From VGEM01 sp033764265 (GTDB taxonomy: Bacteria > Pseudomonadota > Alphaproteobacteria > Rhodospirillales > Rhodospirillaceae), in contig JANRJB010000211.1 in NCBI GenBank assembly GCA_033764265.1, forward strand, positions 1 to 6,278: a DNA stretch of 6,278 nucleotides, written 5' to 3'. How positions within the stretch are numbered: the stretch's first letter is position 1; the number at the start of each line of letters is the position of its first letter. The position numbers were made by a program, and so were the translations under genes. The notes beneath the pieces were generated by a model. The model worked only from the letters and a program-made list of their open reading frames with translations, was not told where the DNA came from and did not search any database. Positions 1-5,657 of the stretch are shown here, in pieces.

Positions 1-279
<279 letters not shown>

Positions 280-299
280 CCGTATGCTTGGGCGCCAGC

Positions 300-326
300 G
301 CGGATCTGCCGACAGGCATGATCCGC
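300..326 (+). other. Hairpin in the 23S-5S spacer
   Basis: GCGGATC-TGCC at 300-310 pairs with GGCA-GATCCGC at 315-326. This makes an 11 bp stem with a single bulged T at 319 and a GACA tetraloop at 311-314. It lies about 20 nt beyond the inferred 23S 3' end in transcribed precursor RNA. A role in precursor folding or RNase processing is plausible but inferred. No T-tract follows, so it is not a terminator. Confidence 0.55.
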
Positions 327-374
327 CGCACGTGAAAATACGAAGCCGGAACTTGACCCTTATAACCTTGCAGA

Positions 375-404
375 CGAACCGATCCGCCGCTGCGGGCCGG
401 TTCG
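375..404 (+). other. Second hairpin in the 23S-5S spacer
   Basis: CGAACCG at 375-381 pairs with CGGTTCG at 398-404. Inside it CCGC at 384-387 pairs with GCGG at 392-395 around a CGCT loop, leaving one A/C mismatch and one T/G wobble between the two helices. Like the hairpin at 300-326, it lies in the transcribed spacer and probably shapes the pre-rRNA. I see no tRNA or protein gene in the 280-457 spacer. Confidence 0.45.
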
Positions 405-437
405 ACGTTGCGACGACGATGGCGTGCACATGTGTGC

Positions 438-595
438 GCCGCGGACTGTGTTCGGATGACCTGGTGGTAATGGCGAGGATGAAACACCCGATCCCATCCC
501 GAACTCGGCAGTGAAAAGCCTCAGCGCCGATGGTACTGTACCTCAAGGTGCGGGAGAGTAGGACGCTGCCAGGTCTTCCGAACACAGACCGCCGC
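438..595 (+). other. Precursor stem enclosing 5S rRNA
   Basis: The sequences on either side of 5S are complementary. CTGTGTTCGGA at 446-456 pairs perfectly with TCCGAACACAG at 577-587. Four more pairs follow at 441-444/589-592, and two at 438-439/594-595, separated by single A/A and C/C mismatches. This helix is almost coaxial with 5S helix I, with only one T/T mismatch at 457/576, giving a ~25 bp stem. Long stems around precursor rRNAs are known RNase III or RNase E processing sites; that use here is inferred. Confidence 0.7.
459..574 (+). rRNA. rrf: 5S ribosomal RNA
   Basis: This is a complete 5S rRNA of about 116 nt, part of the central protuberance of the 50S subunit. The terminal helix I is formed by ACCTGG at 459-464 with CCAGGT at 569-574. 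Conserved internal sequences are CCCGATCCCATCCCGAACTC at 488-507, AGTGAAA at 511-517, GCGCCGATGGTACT at 524-537 and GGGAGAGTAGG at 552-562. The pattern is that of alphaproteobacterial 5S. The exact mature ends are uncertain by 1-3 nt because the terminal helix continues into the flanking processing stem. The gene lies ~180 nt downstream of 23S and ~120 nt upstream of the initiator tRNA, in the same transcription unit. Confidence 0.96.
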
Positions 596-697
596 CGGCG
601 CAACGTACCGCAAGCTGCAAGGTGCCTATTCGCGATGAATTGCGCTTCCCAATCGCGCAACGCGCACGACACGACAAGACCGACACCGAAGAGTTCA

Positions 698-774
<77 letters not shown>

Positions 775-789
775 ATCTACGCCAAAAAG

Positions 790-819
790 AATGGGCCGAT
801 CCGCAAGGGTCGGCCCATT
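790..819. terminator. Bidirectional intrinsic terminator with GCAA tetraloop
   Basis: A 13 bp stem (790-802 with 807-819, one T/G wobble at 800/809) closes a GCAA tetraloop at 803-806. It begins 15 nt after the tRNA and sits 39 nt beyond the stop of the convergent amidohydrolase gene. On the + strand only three T residues follow (818-820). On the - strand the hairpin is followed by TTCTTTTT (complement of 784-791), a much better U-tract. It therefore probably ends the amidohydrolase operon by the intrinsic mechanism and also helps to end the rrn transcript. Confidence 0.85.
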
Positions 820-858
820 TGCGTTGGAGCGCGTGACCCGCGCAGCCGACAATGCGGC

Positions 859-1932
859 CTATAGCGCGTACAGCGCCCGGGCGTTGTCGCTCAGGATGCG
901 CGCCTTTACCCGATCGGCGATGTCGGTGCGGGCTTTGAAGTCGCGCTGAACGTGAATGGATTCAGCGACGTCGCCCGGATGGCCAAAGTCGCTGCCGATG
1001 ACCAGGTTATCGTCGCCGGCGAACGGCAGGATGCCGGGCAGATCCTCGTGATCCTCGCAGGTGATGTAGATGTTGCGCGCCACCAGCGCCTCGCGCGCCG
1101 CGGCCGCCTTGTCGGCAGAGCGGCGGGCTTTCAGCGCCATGACCGACAGGAACGGCAGCCACGACGCGCCGGCCTCGACGAAGGCGAAGCGCAATTTCGG
1201 GAATGTCTTGTAGAGATCGCCGCGCAAAATGGCGCAAAACGCCATCAAGGTCGGTGCGCGAATGGTGAACGGGTCGATCCGACCTGTGCCGACCTTCAAC
1301 GATCGGAACGCCTTGCTGCCGTGGCCGATGTGCAGGCAGATCGGCATGTCAAGGTCGCAGGCCTTGGCCAGCAGCGGGCGCAGTTCGGCCTGGTCGGGGG
1401 TCTGGTCGCCTTCCAGTCCGCGCAACATGACGCTGCAGGCGCCGTTGCGGCGCGCCCATTCCATTTCCGCGATCGAGGCCTCGATCCGCCGCGGTGCCAC
1501 CAGCGCCGCGAATGTGAATCGTTTGGGGTCGGCGCGGCACACGTCGGCCAGCCAGCGATTATAGGACCGCGCCAGGGCCAGCTCGGCGTCGGCGTCGGCG
1601 ATGGCGGTGACCAGGAACAGGCTGGGGTAGATCACCGCCGTATCGACGCCCTGGCGGTCCATGGCGGCCAGCCGCGCCGCCGGATTGCGCATGTCCAGCG
1701 TGCCCGGCACGATTTCGCCGTTGCTGCGTTGTTCGATGAGTTCCAGGTTGTGCTTGCCGTACAGCTGGCCGTCGATCAGCCACAGGTCGGCGGCATGCTC
1801 GCCCAGGGGAATGTCGCCGCTGCGCTCGCCGACGATGCGCACAACCGAAGGACGGTATTTTTTGTCGGTCTCGCTGAAATAGGCGAACGTCTGCTCGGTC
1901 TCGAGCACATGGGTATCGGCGTCGACGATCAT
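859..1932 (-). CDS. Amidohydrolase family protein (Amidohydro_2, ACMSD-like)
   Basis: This 357-residue protein has no signal peptide and is a predicted cytoplasmic, metal-dependent TIM-barrel enzyme. The family includes hydrolases and non-oxidative decarboxylases acting on aromatic or amide-type compounds. Visible landmarks are DADTHVLE at residues 4-11, ICLHIGHGS at 198-206, FAFVEAGASWLPF at 249-261 and VIGSDFGHPGD at 311-321, with a typical C-terminal SDNARALYAL. Compared with ACMSD, the usual HxH becomes D6-T-H8, H201 and D315 fit the metal site, and E253 stands where ACMSD has its catalytic His; this mapping is by eye. The start is supported by AAGGA (complement of 1943-1947) 10 nt upstream. 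It starts 6 nt after the solute-binding protein gene, so the two are surely cotranscribed. The exact substrate is unknown. Confidence 0.9.
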   Translation of the reverse strand: MIVDADTHVLETEQTFAYFSETDKKYRPSVVRIVGERSGDIPLGEHAADLWLIDGQLYGKHNLELIEQRSNGEIVPGTLDMRNPAARLAAMDRQGVDTAVIYPSLFLVTAIADADAELALARSYNRWLADVCRADPKRFTFAALVAPRRIEASIAEMEWARRNGACSVMLRGLEGDQTPDQAELRPLLAKACDLDMPICLHIGHGSKAFRSLKVGTGRIDPFTIRAPTLMAFCAILRGDLYKTFPKLRFAFVEAGASWLPFLSVMALKARRSADKAAAAREALVARNIYITCEDHEDLPGILPFAGDDNLVIGSDFGHPGDVAESIHVQRDFKARTDIADRVKARILSDNARALYAL

Positions 1933-1938
1933 GGCGCG

Positions 1939-3447
1939 TCAGTCCTTCACGGTCATCAGTTCGTAGCGCGGAAAGCCAAAGTCCGAGCGGAAGCCGCTGA
2001 TACGCTTGCTGTAGCCCACCAATCCGAGCGATTCGTACATGAACAGCGCCTGAGCCATCTCGTGCGAACGGGCCATGGCCTGCCGAGTCAGCGCAATGCG
2101 TTCGTCGAGCGAGGCGGACGCCAGCGCGCGGTCGTGCAGCGTCTGCGCATCCGGATCGCAATACGACGATGCCGGCCACGCGCAGGTATGCAGCCTGAGT
2201 GCGTCGAGCGCATCGAAGGTCGGCGCGAAATAAGCCGAACCATAGGCATCGTCCTTAATGCCGGACGCGTACAGTTGCTCGGCAAATGCCGCTTCGGGCA
2301 TCAAATTGATCGACAGCTTGATCTTGACCTTGGCCAGGTCGTTGGCGACCAGCTGGAACACCTGGTCCCAGATCGTCGCGCCGCCGGTCAGCGCCATGGA
2401 GAAGGAAAAGCCGTTTTCGTGACCGGCCTCTTTCAACAGGACGCGCGCCCGGCCGGGATCGTACGGCGCCGGTTTAAGCTCGGGGTTGTAGCCCAGAAAC
2501 TCCTTGCGCGCCGGCTGGGCGGCAAGGTTCGCGCGGTGGGCGAACAGGGTGTCGACGATGGTCTTTACGTCGACCGCGTGAAGGATGGCGCGCCGCACCC
2601 GCGCGTCGCGCAGCGGCGTATCGGCCTTGGTGTTGAAGCCCAAGCCCACGACCGCCGGAATTTCGTCGGGCTCGAGGTTGTAGGGCAGGGTGGGGTCTTC
2701 CAGGTCCTCGAAAAAGAACGCCGCGAAGGCAATGTCGGCCGCGCCGGTGATGAGCGCGCTGCGCCGGGCCGGGCTGTCGGGCATGGCGACCGCCTGGAGT
2801 ACCGGCGTGGGCGCGCGTCGCCAGGCGCCGGGTACCGCGTTCAATACGGCTTTGCCGGGCGCCCATGAGCTGATCCGGTACGGCCCGGTGCCGAGCGCCT
2901 CGCGCGTGAGCGTGTCGCGGGTCATGGCCACGCCGGCCGGCAGGGCGGCGACACGGATCAGACTGAGTTTTTGCGGCAGCACGGGGTCGGGCGTGGCGGT
3001 CGACAGCCGCACGGTCAGATCGTCCACCGCTTCGGCCGAGACGATCGACGCCACGAACGGCGCGGCCGGCTCGGTTTTGCCGGCCGGCGAAGTCAGGTAG
3101 GCCAGATTGGTCACCACATCGGCGGCGGTCATCGGCCGTCCGTCGGAAAAAGTCACGCCGGGCCGCAGCGCCAAAACCCAAACGGTGTCGCTCTCGCGCC
3201 GCCATTCGATGGCCAGCCACGGGATCAACTTGCCCTCGCGGTCGACGAATGTCAGCGAATCGTAGACAGCGGCGTACAGCCAGGCGCGGGTGATCGAGAT
3301 CGAATCATGCGGATTGGCGCGGCCGCCCGGCAGGGTGCCGGTGGCCATGGTCAGGGGGCGCGGTTCCGATGCCGCGCCGGACACATCGGCGTGTGTCGCC
3401 GCCATGACCGCAGCCACAGCCAAGACCGCTCGAGATGCGAAATTCAT
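1939..3447 (-). CDS. ABC transporter substrate-binding protein, family 5 (Dpp/Opp-type)
   Basis: This 502-residue periplasmic solute-binding protein (SBP_bac_5) captures oligopeptides or other solutes for an ABC importer. Residues 1 to about 25 form a Sec signal peptide: Arg6, a hydrophobic stretch at 7-17, and cleavage probably between 20 and 26. There is no lipobox cysteine, so the mature protein should be soluble. The family signature lies at about 76-113 (PWLAIEWRRE, LRPGVTFSDGRPMTAADVV). Other conserved blocks are GTGPYRISSW at 186-195, the VGLGFNTK...DARVRRAILHAVD block at 267-293 and YDPGRARVLLKEAG at 329-342. C422 and C430 could form a disulfide. The length is normal for the family. 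It is the first gene of a two-gene operon with the amidohydrolase; no permease or ATPase gene lies in the window. Its Shine-Dalgarno sequence is weak (GGTGG). The ligand cannot be inferred; many relatives bind non-peptides. Confidence 0.93.
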   Translation of the reverse strand: MNFASRAVLAVAAVMAATHADVSGAASEPRPLTMATGTLPGGRANPHDSISITRAWLYAAVYDSLTFVDREGKLIPWLAIEWRRESDTVWVLALRPGVTFSDGRPMTAADVVTNLAYLTSPAGKTEPAAPFVASIVSAEAVDDLTVRLSTATPDPVLPQKLSLIRVAALPAGVAMTRDTLTREALGTGPYRISSWAPGKAVLNAVPGAWRRAPTPVLQAVAMPDSPARRSALITGAADIAFAAFFFEDLEDPTLPYNLEPDEIPAVVGLGFNTKADTPLRDARVRRAILHAVDVKTIVDTLFAHRANLAAQPARKEFLGYNPELKPAPYDPGRARVLLKEAGHENGFSFSMALTGGATIWDQVFQLVANDLAKVKIKLSINLMPEAAFAEQLYASGIKDDAYGSAYFAPTFDALDALRLHTCAWPASSYCDPDAQTLHDRALASASLDERIALTRQAMARSHEMAQALFMYESLGLVGYSKRISGFRSDFGFPRYELMTVKD

Positions 3448-3503
3448 GCGCCACCCAGGCTTCGGCGAGGCGGCGACCCTACCAAAACCGCCGGTCCCGC
3501 ACG

Positions 3504-3518
3504 ATTAGATTTGCTAAT
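3504..3518. promoter_or_regulatory. Inverted repeat ATTAG-N5-CTAAT, candidate operator
   Basis: A perfect 5 bp inverted repeat (ATTAG at 3504-3508, CTAAT at 3514-3518) with a 5 nt AT-rich centre lies in the 151 bp gap between the divergent solute-binding protein and alpha/beta-hydrolase genes. It contains the T-N11-A spacing of LysR-type regulator boxes. It is the most AT-rich spot in an otherwise GC-rich gap, 57 nt upstream of the - strand start codon and 81 nt upstream of the + strand start codon. I could not identify convincing -35/-10 pairs on either strand, and no regulator gene is in the window. Its function is inferred from position and symmetry only. Confidence 0.45.
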
Positions 3519-3598
3519 GCGCCATAAGCGCCAGGGCCGGATGACGCCGGCGCGCCGACCGGGCATGCTGCGCCGGTTGCGTACGGAGTACCGGCATC

Positions 3599-4582
3599 AT
3601 GAAGTTCGGTCTGGCCGCTGCAATATTAACTGTCGTGGTTCTGGGTGGCTTCGTGTTGTTCGCCCGGTCCGGCGGCCTCGAAACCGATCCGGCCGCGGCG
3701 CTGGCCCGCCACGGCGCTCCGCCATCGCAATTCGTCGAAATCGATGGGACGCGCCTGCACTTTCGCGACGAGGGACACGGCCCGGCGTTGCTGCTGCTGC
3801 ACGGGTCGCGTGCCAGCCTGCATCAGTGGGACGGCTGGGTGCGGGAACTGGGCGCCGACTTCCGGATCGTGCGGGTCGATGGGTTGGCCCACGGCCTGAC
3901 CGGTCCCGATGGCGCCGGCGCGTATACCGAAGCCCGCGCCAGCCGACTGCTCGCCGGACTGCTCGATCATCTGCAGCTCGATCGCGTGCTCGTCGCCGGC
4001 ACGTCGTCGGGGTCGACCCAGGCGATCCGATTTGCCGCGGCCTATCCTGATCGCGTGCAGAAATTGTCGCTATCCACCGTGCCGCTGATTCTGCCCAGCG
4101 CGCCGTCGCCCAACCGTACCCGCGATGTCGTGTTCTGGCTGCATCAGAACGTGCTGGGTACCACGTCGACCGACCTGTACTGGCGGGTGTTCCTGGAAAG
4201 CATCTACGCCGATCCCGGCAAGGTGTCGGATGAACAGGTTGCGCGCTACCGTGCCCTGAATGGCATGCCCGACCAGCGGCGACGACAGCAGGACATGATC
4301 GCGAACTGGTATGCGCGCGGCGGCCCGCAAAAGGATTTCGAGGTGGCGGGGCAGGTGAAGGTACCCGTCCTGATCCAGTGGGGCGCAGCCGGGCCGGTGC
4401 TGCCGCGCGACATTCAGTGCGATATCACGAAGGCCTTTTCCGCAGCCGACGTCAGGGTCATCGTCTACCCGAACCTGGGGCACAAGCTGGTGATGGAAGA
4501 TGCCGCGACCACGGCCGCCGATGCGCGCCGGTTCTTGATCGATGGCGAAGGCCCGCGCGCCTGCGACGACCCGCCGGGTTGA
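3599..4582 (+). CDS. Membrane-anchored alpha/beta-hydrolase, first of a tandem pair
   Basis: This 327-residue alpha/beta-hydrolase-fold protein has an N-terminal hydrophobic segment at about 4-22 after Lys2, with no clear cleavage site. The catalytic domain probably faces the periplasm on a membrane anchor. The oxyanion-loop motif LLLLHGS is at 64-70. The nucleophile elbow is GTSSG at 134-138, giving Ser136 as nucleophile. The base is probably His295 in PNLGHKL. The usual strand-7 motif WGxxD reads WGAAG at 261-265, so Gly265 occupies the place of the catalytic Asp. The start has GGAG at 3585-3588, 10 nt upstream. It is the first gene of the + strand unit, 17 nt ahead of its paralogue. Esterase, haloalkane dehalogenase-like or C-C hydrolase activities are all possible; with the acid residue missing, activity may be altered or lost. 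Confidence 0.88.
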   Translation: MKFGLAAAILTVVVLGGFVLFARSGGLETDPAAALARHGAPPSQFVEIDGTRLHFRDEGHGPALLLLHGSRASLHQWDGWVRELGADFRIVRVDGLAHGLTGPDGAGAYTEARASRLLAGLLDHLQLDRVLVAGTSSGSTQAIRFAAAYPDRVQKLSLSTVPLILPSAPSPNRTRDVVFWLHQNVLGTTSTDLYWRVFLESIYADPGKVSDEQVARYRALNGMPDQRRRQQDMIANWYARGGPQKDFEVAGQVKVPVLIQWGAAGPVLPRDIQCDITKAFSAADVRVIVYPNLGHKLVMEDAATTAADARRFLIDGEGPRACDDPPG

Positions 4583-4586
4583 TCTC

Positions 4587-4590
4587 GGAG
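4587..4590 (+). promoter_or_regulatory. Shine-Dalgarno GGAG that decides the start of the second hydrolase
   Basis: GGAG lies in the 17 nt gap between the two hydrolase genes. Two in-frame ATGs follow, at 4594 and 4600. Spacing is 3 nt to the first, which is too short, and 9 nt to the second, which is close to ideal and matches the 10 nt spacing of the preceding gene. I therefore prefer 4600; starting at 4594 would add only Met-Asn. Confidence 0.65.
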
Positions 4591-4599
4591 CTCATGAAT

Positions 4600-5565
4600 A
4601 TGCGAAAGCTGGTCATCATTATCGTCGCCTTGGCGGCAGTCAGCCTTGCGGGCTATGTCGGCTTGGCGCGAACCGGTCAGTTCCAGCTGTCGCGCGACGA
4701 ACTGGTGGCGCGCTATGCCGATGCGGAGTCCAAATTCGTCGACGTGCGCGGCATCGTCGTTCACTACAAGGACGAGGGCCCCGTCGATGGAGGGCGCGCG
4801 CCGCCGGTCCTGTTGCTGCACGGTTCGTTCGGTTCGCTGCGCAGCTGGGACGGCGTAGTGGCCCGCTTGAAGGACACCCATCGCCTGATCCGCATCGATC
4901 AGCCGGGGACGGCCCTTTCGGGCGACATTCCAGCCTCGCTCGAAGGCCTGTCGCTGGAGGACTTCATCGCCGCGTTCCTGGATGAGCTGGGCGTGGACCG
5001 GGTCAGCCTGGCCGGCACGTCGAGCGGCGGCATCATCGCTTACCGGTTTGCCGCCAAGTACCCCGAGCGGGCGGCGGCGCTGGTGCTGTCGAACGCGCCG
5101 TCGGCGGTGGTCGATAATGCGGCGACGGGCACGCCGCCGGCCTTGAATGCGATGATTTTCGTGTCCTCGCGCATTCTCAAGCATCAGCCGGAAATGTACT
5201 GGCGCATGCTTCTGGACTCGCTGTACGCCGATCCGTCGCGCGTGAAAGGCGCTGTCGTGCGGCAGTATTTCGACTTCGGCCGTCGCGCGCGCACCGCGCC
5301 GCCGGTGCGCTCGATGTTCGCGCGCGTCAACGACACCGCCGAGATCACCGAAATTCTCGGCCAGATCACGACCCCCACGCTGCTGTTGTGGGGCGTGCCC
5401 GACCGTGTACTGCCCGAGGCGATGGGGCGTCAGCTTCAGGCGAAGCTTTCGGCCACGGCGGCCGAGCTTGTCATCCTGAACGGCACAGGCCACTACCCGC
5501 CGGTGGAATCACCCGATCTGGTGGCCGAACACATGGCGGCATTCCTTGCCTCGACGAAACCATAG
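4600..5565 (+). CDS. Membrane-anchored alpha/beta-hydrolase, second of a tandem pair
   Basis: This 321-residue alpha/beta-hydrolase has an N-terminal hydrophobic segment at about 4-22 after Arg2-Lys3, probably a membrane anchor. The catalytic set is complete: VLLLHGS at 70-76 (oxyanion loop), GTSSGG at 139-144 with nucleophile Ser141, LLWGVPDRVLP at 262-272 with acid Asp268, and GTGHYPPVE at 295-303 with base His298. It resembles the upstream hydrolase along its length. Shared features are the anchor followed by GLARTG (FARSGG upstream), the GTSSG elbow and the lid segment YWRMLLDSLYADPSRV at 200-215 (YWRVFLESIYADPGKV upstream). The pair thus arose by duplication. The gene is almost certainly cotranscribed with the upstream copy. 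The substrate is unknown; epoxide hydrolase, haloperoxidase-like and ester hydrolase relatives share this motif set. Confidence 0.92.
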   Translation: MRKLVIIIVALAAVSLAGYVGLARTGQFQLSRDELVARYADAESKFVDVRGIVVHYKDEGPVDGGRAPPVLLLHGSFGSLRSWDGVVARLKDTHRLIRIDQPGTALSGDIPASLEGLSLEDFIAAFLDELGVDRVSLAGTSSGGIIAYRFAAKYPERAAALVLSNAPSAVVDNAATGTPPALNAMIFVSSRILKHQPEMYWRMLLDSLYADPSRVKGAVVRQYFDFGRRARTAPPVRSMFARVNDTAEITEILGQITTPTLLLWGVPDRVLPEAMGRQLQAKLSATAAELVILNGTGHYPPVESPDLVAEHMAAFLASTKP

Positions 5566-5602
5566 GCGCCGCTTATCGCCCAGCAACACGTCGAATGGCT
5601 GA

Positions 5603-5619
5603 ATCCGCAAGAAGCGGAT
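5603..5619 (+). other. Short hairpin between the second hydrolase and the monooxygenase
   Basis: ATCCGC at 5603-5608 pairs with GCGGAT at 5614-5619 around the loop AAGAA, in the 92 nt gap. There is no T-tract after it, so a true terminator is unlikely. It may be an RNA stability or attenuation element, or chance. Confidence 0.25.
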
Positions 5620-5657
5620 ACCTTACCGAGGCGCTTGTCAGCTACAGGATCACATCG

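Noticed and set aside
952..2868. Long + strand open frame of 638 codons
   Set aside because: It is antisense to both the amidohydrolase and the binding protein and crosses their junction. Its translation is rich in Arg, Gly, Gln and Ala with no domain, as expected from GC-rich coding DNA read on the other strand, whereas the - strand frames carry clear family motifs.
3547..3576. CCGGCGC/GCGCCGG inverted repeat upstream of the first hydrolase
   Set aside because: A 7 bp all-GC stem with a 16 nt loop is expected by chance in such GC-rich sequence; no riboswitch or attenuator pattern was seen.
4465..5493. - strand open frame of 342 codons over the hydrolase genes
   Set aside because: It spans the gene junction antisense to the second alpha/beta-hydrolase, is very Arg/His-rich and has no recognisable motif. 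It is a shadow of a GC-rich gene.
5595..5657. Upstream in-frame ATG giving a 21-residue longer monooxygenase
   Set aside because: There is no Shine-Dalgarno sequence before 5595, the extra residues do not resemble the family N terminus, and AGGA is well placed for the ATG at 5658.
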